From DATFNV01 sp963827935 (GTDB lineage Bacteria; Planctomycetota; Planctomycetia; Gemmatales; Gemmataceae), in NCBI GenBank assembly GCA_963827935.1, contig CAWHCN010000019.1, positions 558,001 through 622,000 of the forward strand: a stretch of DNA of 64,000 nt. The letters run 5' to 3'. The notes beneath the pieces are model-generated. The model saw only the letters and a program-made list of their open reading frames with translations, was not told the origin of the DNA and searched no databases. This document shows, piece after piece, positions 26,836 to 35,789 of this stretch (positions are counted from its first letter, which is position 1; every line of letters begins with the position of its first letter). Made by a program: the position numbers and the translations under genes.

Positions 26836-28110
26836 TCACGGATTCACCACCGTCCCATCCCCGCGCCGCACATTCCCCCAGCGCATGTCGAACGGCGGGT
26901 CGTCGTCGATCGGGAACTTGGCGGCCAGCTTTCTCGTCCAGGTCGATGCCCAGGCCGGGGTGGTCGTTGGCCCAGAAGTAGCCGTCTTTCAGCTCGGGGC
27001 AGCCGGGGAAAACGTCCTGCTCGGCCTGCGTGAATTCGCCGGGCCTCCTGGATGCCGAAGTTGTGGCACGCCAGGTCGAGGTGGACGTTGGCCGCGTGGC
27101 CCACCGGCGAGACGTCGCCCGGGCCGTGCCAGGCGGTGCGCACCGCGAAGAACTCGCACAGGGCGGCCACCTTCCGCGCCGGCGTCAGGCCGCCGATCTG
27201 CGACAAGTGAATGCGGATGAAGTCGATCAGCCGGCCGGTCACCAGCGGCACCCACTCGTTGGGGTTGTTGAACAGCTCGCCCATCGCAATCGGCGTGGTC
27301 GTCTGCTGGCGCATCTGGGCGAAGTAGCCGACATCCTCCGGGCTGAGCGGATCTTCGAAGAAAAAGAGGCGGTAAGGCTCCAGGTCGCTGGCCAGGCGGA
27401 TGGCCAGGACCGGCGGCACGCGCTCGTGCATGTCGTGCAGCAGCTCCACCTCGTCGCCGACCGTCTTGCGCAGGTGCTCGAAGAGGCGGGGCACGGTGCG
27501 GACATAGGCCCGCGGCTCCCAGAGTTGCGGCCGGCGGTTGGTCGGGCCCGTCGGGCGTCACCCGGCTTCGAGGTGACGCCATAGGTCGAAAGCCCGGGCA
27601 CGGCCACCTGGGCGCGGACGTGCCGCCAGCCACGCTCCATGTAGCGAGCGGACATGGTCCTCGACTTCCTTGAACGTCGTGCCGCTGGCATGGACGTAGG
27701 TATCCACGGCCTTGCGGCACTTGCCGCCGAGAAGCTGATAGACGGGCAGGCCGGCGCGCTTGCCGAGGATGTCCCACAGGGCCATGTCCACGCCGCTCAT
27801 GGCGTTGCCCAGCACCGGGCCGTTGCGCCAGTAGGAGCTGACGAAGCGACGATTGCCAGATGTCTTCGATCTGCGGTCGGGTCCTTGCCGAGCAGGAAGG
27901 GACGGAGGTACTTGTCGACGGCGGTCTCGACGACGCGGGCCCGCTGGGTGAAGGTGGCGCAGCCGAGGCCGTACAGCCCCGGCTCGTTGGTCAGCACCTT
28001 GACGACGACCAGGCGGATGCCGGCCGGCGCGGTCAGGATGGTTTTGACATCGGTGATCTTCAGGGCGGGCAGCTTGGCCCCGGCAACGGCCGGCAGACCG
28101 GCGGCACCTC
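26836..28110 (-). pseudogene. enolase-superfamily protein (ManD/RspA-like), truncated and frameshifted
   Basis: Reading across several frames gives GAAGLPAVAGAKLPALKI, ITDVKTILTAPAGIRLVVVK, YWRNGPVLGNAMSGVDMALW, LLHDMHERVPP, FFFEDPLSPEDVGYF, TPIAMGELFNNPNEWVPL and WHGPGDVSPVGHAANVHLDL, ending DMRWGNVRRGDGTVVNP at 26836. These match mannonate-dehydratase/RspA-type enolases. Frame changes occur near 27840, near 27600 and near 27000. The extreme N terminus, probably a Tat-type signal ending GAAGLPAVAG, is missing and joined to a broken transposase at about 28110. Non-functional as written. Confidence 0.75.
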
Positions 28111-28910
28111 GTCGAACCAGGCAGCCATGAGGCGGACTACGGCCCGGTGATCGACGCGCGAGCTATAGCTGGCCAGGTAGGAGCGTTTGGGTACCACGTT
28201 CAGGCCGGCGAACAGGGCGAGGCCCTGGTCGCAAACCAGGTCCATGACGTGACTCTTGCGTTCGGTGCCAACGAGCTTGAGGGCCAGCAGACTCCGCAGG
28301 GCCTGCTCGGCGGGAATCATCTGGGAACCGGGGAGGTCAGCCTGACGCAGCACATCCGTCAGCCGGATGTCTTTCAGGAGCGGCACGAAGAAGAAGAGGC
28401 CGCCGAGGCGCATGCGGAAGAGCACGGTTCCAGGCTCACGGCGCGCACGTCGGCCGCGGCCTCGGTTGCCGGTCGAGTCGCCGCGGGCCGTTCGTCATCG
28501 AGACGGCGCGGCAATCGCGCGAAGCCTTCCTCGCGCAACAGGACGGCGAGGGCATTAATGCAGATGGTGTGTCCGGCCTGGGCCAGTTCACGCTGGATGT
28601 CGTAGACGGAGAGGTTGCGTTTGCGCATGGCCACCACGAGTTCGCGGACCCGGTCACGGGCTGGGGCATAGCGTGGCCCATGCTGGACCGTCTGGAAGAA
28701 GCGGAGTTGTTTGTCGGGGTCATGGCGGAACTCGTGGCAGAGGACGCGAAACGAGCCGGGCGAGTAGCCGAAGCGGCGTGCGACCTCGTGGGAAGGGCTG
28801 CCCTCGACGAAGTAGGCGCGGAAGGCCTCGTATTGTCGGTGGAGGGAGTTTTCGGGAGCGAGGAAGAAGTAGGCGATCGGCGTTAAGTCATTCCGAGTAG
28901 TGGTGTTCAT
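28111..28910 (-). pseudogene. truncated transposase (unclassified DDE type), N-terminal half only
   Basis: From ATG 28910 a helix-turn-helix region (SPSHEVARRFGYSPGSFRVLCHEF, LSVYDIQRELAQAGHTICINALAVLLREEGF) leads, after a frame change near 28410, to IPAEQALRSLLALKLVGTERKSHVMDLVCD and AGLNVVPKRSYLASYSSRVD. The family continues with a DDE catalytic core after this point, but here the frame enters the enolase remnant at about 28110. The catalytic half has been lost with the enolase start. Only one junction is visible, so a deletion rather than simple insertion. Confidence 0.7.
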
Positions 28911-29329
28911 ACCCAGCACATGCTACGCCTGGCACGCGCAGCTGGCAAGCAGTCGCGTGCCAGGCGGAATTCCGGGATGCCAGGCGGAATTCCGGGAAAT
29001 CGTGGGATAATTCGCTCAAGGCGAGAATCCCTCGGAGGAGGTGACGAATGTACAACGAGGATTTAAGTCATCGCAACGGTTAACGAAGACGGCGAAAAAC
29101 AGCCGGTTTTGCTGAATTTGCATGCGTTCAGAGGGGAAAAATCCCCTCCGTGGAAATCGAGGCTAGGGCAGCGCCATGCCCGCGTTCCTGCCGCGAGCAC
29201 TCCTCCAGCCGCGTGCACTCCTCGACCACCGCAAGTTCACGATGGAGAATGATCCGGCGTCCATCGGGGCGTCGCACGGCCTGGTGATCATCGAGAAGAG
29301 AAAGGGGCTGATGGCGAGGGGAGAAAAGA

Positions 29330-29364
29330 TGTCAGGAGCCTTTTCAGCGAAAAGGGTCCTGACA
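29330..29364. repeat. TGTCAGGAGCCTTTTC hairpin
   Basis: 16-bp arms with one mismatch around AGC. A looser relative (GTGTCAGGACTCTTTTC ... TCTGACAC) lies near 35270-35313, so this is another dispersed palindrome. Confidence 0.6.
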
Positions 29365-29579
29365 CCTGGTATGTTGGCTTTTCCTCTCTCAGTCGTCATG
29401 CACGCTCCCGGACAGGATGAGGCGGGTATCGGCGTCACCTTACCGCGGCGGAAGACGGGTCGCAAGGCGGGGAGTCATCGACTGGTCGCTTGACAGGAGA
29501 TACTCAACACTTACCATCTGCGTCGTGTTTTGGCGTGCGGCATCGTCAAAGCAAAGAGTTGGGGATGGTCACCTCCCGA

Positions 29580-29704
29580 GTGACTTGCTCACTGGGCAAG
29601 TGGGTGGGCAAGTCACGTCCGTACGCCAACAACCTGTGCCGTAAGGAATTGCGCTTTGCGAACCGTGACTTGTCCACTTGCTCAGGTGTATGTGAGCAAG
29701 TCAC
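29580..29704. repeat. two GTGACTTG...CAAGTCAC inverted repeats
   Basis: 29580-29616 and 29665-29704 each begin with GTGACTTG and end with CAAGTCAC, with extra CACTTGCTC/GAGCAAGT pairing inside. The nature is unknown. They lie just upstream of the RAYT remnant. Confidence 0.45.
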
Positions 29705-29816
29705 CAGGTTCTGCAAAATTGAACACTATACTGTTGCATTTTGCTACAGTCGCTCAGACTCAACCGTTGCTGGGCCGCGCCAGAGGGCGGATCACCTCGC
29801 CGCACCCAGGCGAACG

Positions 29817-30082
29817 GGAAGGATCCGATTCTGAGCCTGCTCGCCCCAAACCCGTGGCATGAGGCCCTGGCTGCTGAGCGTGACCGTCGCCAGACGTTGT
29901 GGCGCGAGTTCCTGGTTGGCGAGGATGTGGAGGAAGAGGCGGTGCGGCCAGCGGACTGGGCGGTGGGCAGCGAGGCATTTTGCGCCGGCCTTCGGGTCAG
30001 CGCGGGTCGTCCCGTGGCGAGGCGGCGTGGCAGGCCAAGGAGAATATCGATAGAACACCATGCGCACCAATATGTTATGTGA
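29817..30082 (+). pseudogene. C-terminal remnant of a RAYT/IS200-like transposase (remnant 1)
   Basis: KDPILSLLAPNPWHEALAAERDRRQTLWREFL, then GEDVEEEAVRPADWAVGSEAFCAGLRVSAGRP and GRPRRIS, matches the C-terminal tail of REP-associated tyrosine transposases (A-D-W-x-x-G, then a basic GRPRR end). The Y1 catalytic domain (HUH and Tyr) is absent upstream, where the frame runs into unrelated sequence at about 29816. A decayed fragment. Confidence 0.6.
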
Positions 30083-30118
30083 AGCGTCCCCATTTTTCCT
30101 CCGGGTCCGGACACCATT

Positions 30119-30465
30119 TCATTCCCCATGCAGCGCCCTGACCGAGCCGTCCGGATTGACCTTGATAGGCACTCGGATGTCCCAGCTGAGAGGAATGTTC
30201 AACTTCATGAACTCGTCCTTGGTCATGTGCCACTTGACGGTCTGACCGTTCTCCCGCACGCTGACCACGACCTCGTTATCGAGCAATTCCCACTCTGTAT
30301 GTTGCCGCGCAGTCTTCAGCGCTGCGCGGCGATTTCAGTCTGGCGGTTCGCGATCTCTGTCTGCTTGATGCCGACGTAGAGCGCGCAGCCAGCAATGCCT
30401 AGCGTGATCAGGGTTGCAGACTCGACTTGCCGAAGGCCAGAAACCAGTCGAAAAACCTGCCGCAT
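30119..30465 (-). CDS. small single-pass membrane protein, one frameshift
   Basis: ATG 30465 follows GAGGAGG. The first part has one transmembrane helix (SATLITLGIAGCALYVGI) and a short helix (KQTEIANRQTEIAAQR) ending in TGA. In the neighbouring frame the protein continues ALKTARQHTEWELLDNEVVVSV, TVKWHMTKDEFMKLNIPLSWDI to 30119. A one-base change near 30324 joins them to about 115 residues. No family recognised. It is too short for an intact helix-loop signalling protein. Confidence 0.5.
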
Positions 30466-30688
30466 AGGGTCCTCCTCGGACAAATCGTCCACGTTTGGTT
30501 ATTCGCCATGGCGGCGTGCACATTTTAACGGACCTGGCTCCGCTGCGGAGGACCGGGGCTTCCGTGATGGGGCGGATCACCTCTCCTGGCGGATGGCTCC
30601 CAGCGCATACGCGGACCGCGCCGGCACACAGGGGAGCAAGTGACGCTGACCAGGCCGGCAGGAATGGGACGGGGCCGCGGAGAGAAAC

Positions 30689-30747
30689 GGGGTCGGGAGG
30701 TCGGGAGTCGTTTCTGCAGAAACGACTCCCGACCCACTCCCGACCCC
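30689..30747. repeat. GGTCGGGAGTCGTTTC palindrome with T tract
   Basis: GGGGTCGGGAGGTCGGGAGT...CTGCAG...ACTCCCGACC...CCCGACCCC, then TTTTT at 30748. It lies between divergent genes (30465 minus and 30846 plus), 98 bp before the latter. A dispersed palindrome that also looks like a terminator on the plus strand. Confidence 0.7.
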
Positions 30748-30845
30748 TTTTTCTGCTTTGCACTGACAGCCTTGCCTTCCTTTGCCACTTGTCTATAGTA
30801 CACCGGTGAGTTCTGTGGCGGTAGTCCGATGGAGGAGGAATAGCA

Positions 30846-31157
30846 ATGCTGCTCGTGAAGCACACAGACAACACCAAGCTGTTGGAACGGGTCGCCAACC
30901 ACCTCGACTGCCATTACCACCGCTACCATCTGAACTACGAGGACGCGAAATTGGTCGCGTCCGTCTGGCTGGCCTACAAGGTGGCGGAGAAGGAAGAACA
31001 TTTCCCTCGCTGGTTGGAGGTGGCCGTGGCGGAAGACTTGATTTCTCCCTACTTCTACCGCAGGGAAGAGGAAACGGCGGCGAGCATCCGGGCCATGCCA
31101 GAGGGGTGCCAACAGGTTTGGGACGAGTTCTCGTGCAAGCCCGCAAGACAGAAGTAG
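30846..31157 (+). CDS. hypothetical protein upstream of the PLD-like gene
   Basis: 103 residues behind a clear ribosome site (GGAGGAGGAATAGCA). Contains LERVANHLDCHYHRYHLNYEDAKLVASVWLAYKVAEKEEHFPRWLEVAVAEDLISPYF, mostly helical with many aromatic residues. Base composition and codon use look less GC-biased than the core genes, like the next gene. It lies 88 bp before the PLD-like gene on the same strand and may be its partner. Not recognised. Confidence 0.6.
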   Translation: MLLVKHTDNTKLLERVANHLDCHYHRYHLNYEDAKLVASVWLAYKVAEKEEHFPRWLEVAVAEDLISPYFYRREEETAASIRAMPEGCQQVWDEFSCKPARQK

Positions 31158-31245
31158 GTAGGCACGTACATGTCTAACGCCCGCCGTCAGAGGTGGGATC
31201 GCGGAATCGTCGCAACACAAGCTGAACACGGCAGGCAAGCCCCCG

Positions 31246-32133
31246 ATGCCGAGGTTTATTGAGAACGACAGATCGGCGTTAGTCGATCATTTGAAGAAGC
31301 TGCTGCAAGAGGCAGACAGGGCCTATTTCGCTCTGGCGTTCGTAAGACAGAGCGGGGTGAACCTGTTGAGAGAGGCAATTCAGGAGTTCGTCGCTCGCAA
31401 CGGCGTCCTCAAGATAATCTTCGCAAATGACTTCGGTGCAACTGAGTATTCAGCGGTAGAGGAATTGAAGGCCCTGGGAGCGAAGCTAAGGTTCTTTGAG
31501 GGACCGGTTTCATTCCATCCGAAGGCTTACATCTTCAAGAAAAGAGAAGAGGTTTCGGCAGCCATCGGTTCATCAAACCTCTCAGCGAGTGGCATCGCAA
31601 CGGGGGTTGAATGGAACGTGCTATTGTCGCCTTCTGACATGGACTGCAAGCCAGTCTTGCAGCAGTTCTTGAAGCTGTGGAATTCGCCGGAAGCTCGGAA
31701 GGTGACGCAACGCATTCTTGAACAACTGCTTGATGAGGAAAGGCGTGCCGAACAGTATCAGAAGTCATTACGCCAGCAGGATCGGCCGCCGCCTGAGCGT
31801 TCTCCCTTTAGGGCTGGCTTCGTTGATGACAAGAAGAACTATGTTATTCACCGACATCCGGATAAGGAAATTGGATGGAAATTTGATATAGCCGAAAGAA
31901 AGTTTAACGGATACCAAAGGCGAGGAGAGTTTTTCCTGGTGGTGGTCTGTGATTACGAGACTGCATATGAGCTGATTTTCGCAATCCCAAGCTCTTACCT
32001 AAAGCAGAACATACTTCCGCACGCAAAACGTGAACATAACGGCAAGATTTTCTTCATGGTTCATAAGAAGACCTATGAATTCGTTTGGCGCTTCCGTGTC
32101 AAGATGGATGGCAGGCCGTTCTTGCTAGGTTAG
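31246..32133 (+). CDS. phospholipase D-like (HKD) domain protein, nuclease-like
   Basis: 295 residues. The N-terminal domain has AYFALAFVRQSGVNLLREAIQEF, LKIIFANDFGATEY and one HKD-type motif, HPKAYIF...AAIGSSNLSASGI (His and Lys plus the GSSNLS strand), as in PLD-fold nucleases and restriction enzymes that work as dimers. A separate C-terminal region (EIGWKFDIAERKFNGYQRRGEFFLVVVCDYETAYELIFAIPSSYL) is not recognised and may bind DNA. The gene is clearly less GC-rich than its surroundings, a sign of transfer. Defence or DNA processing is plausible but inferred. Confidence 0.75.
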   Translation: MPRFIENDRSALVDHLKKLLQEADRAYFALAFVRQSGVNLLREAIQEFVARNGVLKIIFANDFGATEYSAVEELKALGAKLRFFEGPVSFHPKAYIFKKREEVSAAIGSSNLSASGIATGVEWNVLLSPSDMDCKPVLQQFLKLWNSPEARKVTQRILEQLLDEERRAEQYQKSLRQQDRPPPERSPFRAGFVDDKKNYVIHRHPDKEIGWKFDIAERKFNGYQRRGEFFLVVVCDYETAYELIFAIPSSYLKQNILPHAKREHNGKIFFMVHKKTYEFVWRFRVKMDGRPFLLG

Positions 32134-32191
32134 GGCCGAAACGACAAGGCCCAGGCTTATGCAGCCTGGGCCTTAGCTGGCGGGTGGGCCG

Positions 32192-32304
32192 GGTGGCACG
32201 CCCTGACGTACTCCGAAGGGCGTGCATGACCGTCAACCACGCCCTTCGGAGTACCTCAGGGCGTGCCACCCTGCCGGCGCCCTGAGGTACTCCGAAGGGC
32301 GTGC
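32192..32304. repeat. GGTGGCACGC-type palindrome, copy 2, plus an extra arm
   Basis: GGTGGCACGCCCTGACGTAC... at 32192 pairs with ...CAGGGCGTGCCACC ending 32270. A third arm (CCTGAGGTACTCCGAAGGGC) follows at 32281-32304. It lies directly downstream of the RAYT remnant at 32378, the position at which REP palindromes accompany their transposase. Confidence 0.85.
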
Positions 32305-32377
32305 GAACGCCAGCGCCACGTCATCCGCGCGAGTTCGCCAGCACTCCGGGGTCCATTTCCAGTCTCACCGGCCGCAG

Positions 32378-32705
32378 TCACGCGTACCAGCGTGTACTGG
32401 ACCATTCCCAATCTTCCGCCCTGGCCACCAGGCCGCGACGCACTGGGTTGGCATGAATGGTATCAAGCATGGCACGCAGCGCTTCGGTGCTCGTGATGTT
32501 GCGATCGTAGCCGCCGCCCGGCTGCCGGAAGCGGTGCCTCAGGCGGGAGCCTTCACGCACCGTCACCCGCGCCAGCCACTCCGTGGCGTGCCTTTTTCAG
32601 ATACCGGATCGCCTTGCGGGCGACCGGCTCCTTGACCGCCTGCAGAAAAGCCGACATCCGCTCCGGCGCGTCGCCGGGGCCAGAAAAATAGGACGTAGCT
32701 CGTAA
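32378..32705 (-). pseudogene. REP-associated tyrosine transposase (RAYT) remnant 2, frameshifted
   Basis: Reading from about 32705: QFDKAAFSLRATSYFSGPGDAPERMSAF, LQAVKEPVARKAIRYLKK, then, after a one-base shift near 32590, HATEWLARVTVREGSRLRHRF, RQPGGGYDRNITSTEALRAML and IHANPVRRGLVARAEDWEWSS. The IHANPVRRGLV...WEWSS ending is a RAYT hallmark. The N-terminal HUH portion is missing. It lies 74 bp from the triple-arm palindrome. Confidence 0.75.
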
Positions 32706-32755
32706 AGAGAATGCCGCCTTATCGAACTGCGTCCTCTCCTTCTCTCCTTCCGCCC

Positions 32756-33111
32756 TTACTTCAACATCTCCCGCAGTTCACGCCGCTGCGCCGGCTTGAA
32801 GCCCGGCGAGCAATCCCTCCAGGCCGAGCTCCTCAATCACCCGCTCGGCGCCGACCTGGTCGATCACCTGCTTCACGCCGACCTCATCGATCACCCGTTT
32901 TGCGCCGACCAGCTCAATCACCTGCTTCAGGCCGGCCTGGTCGATCATCCGTTTCAGGCCCAGCTGGCGGATGAATTCGTCGAGCCCGAGCTTGTCGACG
33001 ACGGGACGGATATCGATCGTTGCATTCTGGCTTGCTCTGCGTGCCATTTGACGGACCTCCTCCCACAGGTGGGGAAACAGCGTCGCCAGCCAGGGGCCGT
33101 ACAGGCGCCAT
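32756..33111 (-). pseudogene. nonapeptide-repeat protein, truncated copy A
   Basis: Starts abruptly at WRLYGPWLATLFPHLWEEVRQMARRASQNATIDIRPVV, then six nine-residue units: LGLKRMIDQ, AGLKQVIEL, VGAKRVIDE, VGVKQVIDQ, VGAERVIEE, LGLEGLLAG. A one-base change near 32805 diverts the normal ending (KPAQRRELREMLK) to a premature TGA at 32778. It lies directly 3' of copy B. The same junction is seen at copies C/D. Confidence 0.7.
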
Positions 33112-33142
33112 ACGCGCCCCACACCAGGGCGTCGCCGCGCCC

Positions 33143-34063
33143 TTACTTCAACATCTCCCGCAGTTCACGGCGCTGCTCCGGCTTGAGCCCGGCGAGCAAG
33201 CCCTCCAGGCCGAGCTCCTCAATTACCCGCTCGGCGCCGACCTGGTCGATCACCTGCTTCACGCCAACCTGGTCGATCACCCGCTTGACGCCGACCAGGT
33301 CAATCACCTGCTTCAGCCCGGCTTGGTCGATCATCCGTTCCAGGCCGACCTGACGGATGAGCTCGTCGAGCCCGAGAATGTCGACGACGGGACGGATATC
33401 GATCGTTGCATTCTGGCTTGCTCTGCGTGCCATTTGACGGACCTCCTCCCACAGTTGGGGAAACAGCGTTGTGAGCCAGGGGCCGTACAGGCGCCATAGC
33501 TCCGGCCGGCTTGTGACTTCCTGCGCCAACAGTCGCGTCGCATCCAAAGGCTCGTGTACCAGCAGATGAACCGGCACACTGTCGTGCTCGACCGGCACGT
33601 CCCGGTTGCTGACGAGGATTATAGCTCGCCCCAGGTGCTCAACGCGCCAAAGGCCCGGTCCCAGCGGCTCCAAGTTGCCCAGGAGGTTTCGTGCGCCGCC
33701 CAGGAAGCGTCGGCCCAGATGGTTGGCCAGGTACCAAAACGAAACCTGCGCCCGGCCGACCAACCTCTGGCCCTGCTTGCGGCGTTAGTCGTTGAGCCGT
33801 CGATGGATGCCCAGACCGATTTCCGCCAGCAGGTCCAGATCGGCCAGGCGGGCCGACACGCTGGGGCCCTTGAATTCCAGGATGTTCCAGGCCGTCAGCC
33901 AGCGCCAAAGGCCCAGGAACGGCGGCCCACTTGACGAGGTCCGACGCAGCAGCACCAGATCGGCGGCCCGGGGCAGGTCGCCCACCGGCATGTTGGTGCG
34001 AACCTCGAAGCTCCGTTCCAGAAGCGGCCGCAAGAGATCGGCGAACAGCGGGTGCCATTGCAT
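33143..34063 (-). pseudogene. nonapeptide-repeat PD-(D/E)xK-like protein, copy B (nonsense mutation)
   Basis: A nearly identical sister of copy D. From ATG 34063: MQWHPLFADLLRPLLERSFEVR, AADLVLLRRTSSSGPPF, WNILEFKGPSVSARLADLDLLAEIGLGIHRRLND, and then TAA at 33785 where copy D has GAA (DERRKQG). Downstream the frame stays open (VSFWYLANHLGRRFLGGARNLL, RAIILVSNRDVPVEHDS) to six nonapeptide units and KPEQRRELREMLK. A single nonsense change inactivates it. Confidence 0.75.
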
Positions 34064-34350
34064 CGTGCGACACCGGAATGCGGCTGAGGCAGATCGTGGC
34101 CCAATGTGCGTATTGTAGCAGGCCGCGGGCCAGGAACGATGGGGCAGCGAAGAAAGGGCCTGCGGGAGTCTGGGGACGAATAAGGGGACAGCGTGGTTTT
34201 CCAGCGGGAATTCACGCTCGCTCCTTGTCTATCGAGGCACTACGGATCGGCCTTGTCCTCCGCCAGCAAGGCCTGCCAGCTCTTCACCGTCCCAATCCGT
34301 TCGATGAGGGCTTCCAGCCGGCCCCGTCTGGTAGACGCGATCGCCCCGCG
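34064..34350. other. 5' region of copy B plus a gene fragment
   Basis: 34064-34193 is the same as the leader of copy D and contains TACAAT on the minus strand near 34113-34118, a possible -10 element. 34238-34330 holds a gene fragment listed separately. Confidence 0.45.
34238..34330 (-). pseudogene. 3'-end fragment of the Rpn-like gene family
   Basis: RLEALIERIGTVKSWQALLAEDKADP, the same C terminus as the gene ending at 38152 (DRLEALIERIGAVESWQALLAEAKPDR). The upstream part is absent. The repeated string CAGCGTGGTTTTCCAGCGGG just beyond the stop is shared at 34190 and 38098. Confidence 0.6.
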
Positions 34351-34728
34351 TCATCCCGCCTTGGGGGGCCGCGACTTTTCTCGCGAACCGATCGACCCCA
34401 ACTTGAGCTTCAGAATCTTGCTGAGCCGATCGATGATATCGGAGGTGAGAGGCCGGTCCCCCGTGAGGAACGCATCGAGAGTATCCATGTCGGTCTGTGC
34501 GCGTTCCGCTAAATCGGGCAGTAGGATCTTGCTGGAATGAATCGCTCGACGCAAGGCCCCGCTTGGGGTGCGCTCCTGCATGGCATCGTGCAGGCGTTGA
34601 TCTTTTTCGATCAGCTCAGGCAGTTCCTTGGCAATGAGCGCTCGCGATCGACGAATTCTCTTCATGAGCCTCTCGTCGAGTTTGTCAGCGATCTGCCGCT
34701 GTTTTTTGTTTTGCATGGTCTTCCTCAT
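34351..34728 (-). CDS. antitoxin-like DNA-binding protein
   Basis: 125 residues from ATG 34728. Basic N terminus (MRKTMQNKKQRQIADKLDERLMKRIRRSRALIAKELPELI) and a C-terminal region TDMDTLDAFLTGDRPLTSDIIDRLSKILKLKLGSI that resembles an XRE-type helix-turn-helix. It overlaps the upstream gene by 4 bp (ATGA on the minus strand), in toxin-then-antitoxin order as in HigBA or BrnTA modules. Assigned as antitoxin from context. Confidence 0.6.
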   Translation of the reverse strand: MRKTMQNKKQRQIADKLDERLMKRIRRSRALIAKELPELIEKDQRLHDAMQERTPSGALRRAIHSSKILLPDLAERAQTDMDTLDAFLTGDRPLTSDIIDRLSKILKLKLGSIGSREKSRPPKAG

Positions 34729-34973
34729 CTGCGAGGCTCCGGAACCTCGTACGCGGTCACAGGCACCAGCGTCGCGAAGTCGATCTTTTGATACACGGCG
34801 ATGATGTACCGGCCGTCCCGAGTGTAACCCCACGCGGCCGGATTCCCGGACGATCGGCTCTTGCCGACGCGCTGCGGACTCATCACGACTCGTTCGAAGT
34901 CATCCGGTGAGATGCCGTGTTCCGCAAGATGCGCCACGATTTCCTCGGTCCAGACAAAGTCAAAGTAGGGCAT
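34725..34973 (-). CDS. BrnT/DUF4258-like toxin protein
   Basis: 82 residues from ATG 34973 (MPYFDFVWTEEIVAHLAEHGISPDDFERVV), then GKSRSSGNPAAWGYTRDGRYIIAVYQKIDFATLVPVTAYEV. The W/H-x-x-H-G-I-x-x-x-D-F-E start and the G-Y-T-x-x-G-R-x-I-x-x-V-Y strand are typical of BrnT/DUF4258-type RelE-fold toxins. Encoded 5' of, and overlapping, a DNA-binding protein. Confidence 0.68.
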   Translation of the reverse strand: MPYFDFVWTEEIVAHLAEHGISPDDFERVVMSPQRVGKSRSSGNPAAWGYTRDGRYIIAVYQKIDFATLVPVTAYEVPEPRR

Positions 34974-35467
34974 GGACCGCTCGGGGGGCAACGTCAGAGA
35001 TTTCACATTGGTACAGCCGGCGGCGGCCCGGCTCCCAACGACGGCATCTGCCCGGCCTTGACCTGCTCGGGCCGAATAAGGGGACAGCGCAGCTTTTCCA
35101 GCGGAAATCCACGCCCTCCCCTGGTCCGCTTTCGCACTACCGGTCGGCCTTGTCGTCCGCCAGCAAGTCCTACCAGCTGTCCACCGTCCCAATCCGTTCG
35201 ATGAGGGCTTCCAGCCGGCCCAGGTCGGGAATCTTCTCCAACGCCGCCAGCGTTCGAAGGAAGACATAAGGTGTCAGGACTCTTTTCCCCCGGTAGAAAT
35301 GGCTTCTGACACTTTCTTCTGTTCGGGTGTGCTGGCTCATCTGACCGGTTCCCGGCCACGAGCGCGGCGCGCTTCGCTTCCGGGACGGGGGTCAGGTCAA
35401 ACCAGAAGACGGCCTTGCCGCGGGCGGCGGACACGGGCATGGCGGTCTCGTTGGTGGATCGCGTTTA
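34974..35467. other. stretch of gene fragments without an intact gene
   Basis: Contains the Rpn-like 3' fragment (listed separately), a degenerate TGTCAGGA palindrome near 35270-35313, and a short minus-strand frame at 35440 (MPVSAARGKAVFWFDLTPVPEAKRAALVAGN) that looks like a truncated coding fragment. Confidence 0.45.
35152..35265 (-). pseudogene. second 3'-end fragment of the Rpn-like gene family
   Basis: DLGRLEALIERIGTVDSW, an in-frame stop, then DLLADDKADR: again the last 35 or so residues of the family seen at 38152. Confidence 0.6.
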
Positions 35468-35759
35468 GGCGAGCGCCGCGTCACCCATTTCGACTTCTGT
35501 CCCCGCCTCTTCTGCAACCTGGCGGAATTCGCGGTACACGATGCCGGGGACGGTCTTGGGATCGATCTCTTCGGTCCACAGTTTGGCAGTGAACAGGTGG
35601 ACGAGCTTGATGCGTCCATCCTGGATCTCGATCCGGAAGCCCGGCGTGCGCTAGAGGACACCGCGGAGGAACTTAGACACCCCCGTAATGAGCGAGCCGA
35701 CGATCTCGTCGGTTTCCTGGCTGCGGTAGACGGTGACCAGGGGCAGCCAGCGCGGCGCG
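35468..35759 (-). pseudogene. remnant of an unidentified small protein gene
   Basis: Reads LVTVYRSQETDEIVGSLITGVSKFLRGVL, a TAG, then RTPGFRIEIQDGRIKLVHLFTAKLWTEEIDPKTVP and VYREFRQVAEEAGTEVEMGDAALA. It looks like one soluble protein of about 100 residues broken by a nonsense codon. I do not recognise the family. It begins where truncated copy C of the nonapeptide family ends. Confidence 0.45.
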
Positions 35760-35789
35760 GGCCCGTGGTCAGCGCCCGGCGCCGTGCCC

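Larger units (their letters stand above)
28911..29816. other. gene-poor stretch with small repeats
   Basis: No open frame here looks like a real gene. Visible items: a 20-bp tandem repeat (GCCAGGCGGAATTCCGGGA twice, near 28961-29000); a strong ribosome site (GGAGGAGG) at about 29034 with an 11-codon frame (MYNEDLSHRNG) that stops at once, probably a gene start cut by rearrangement; and the hairpins listed separately. Confidence 0.5.

Noticed and set aside
29176..29493. 105-codon plus-strand frame in the gene-poor stretch
   Set aside because: Crosses a perfect hairpin at 29330 and shows no domain, signal peptide or ribosome site.
30525..31238. 237-codon minus-strand frame
   Set aside because: Covers the palindrome at 30689 and the antisense of the small gene at 30846; no coding signature.
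32756..33111. Nonapeptide repeats considered as a CRISPR-like or leucine-rich repeat array
   Set aside because: 27-bp units are contiguous, stay in one reading frame and lack spacers; nine-residue period does not fit LRR or TPR.
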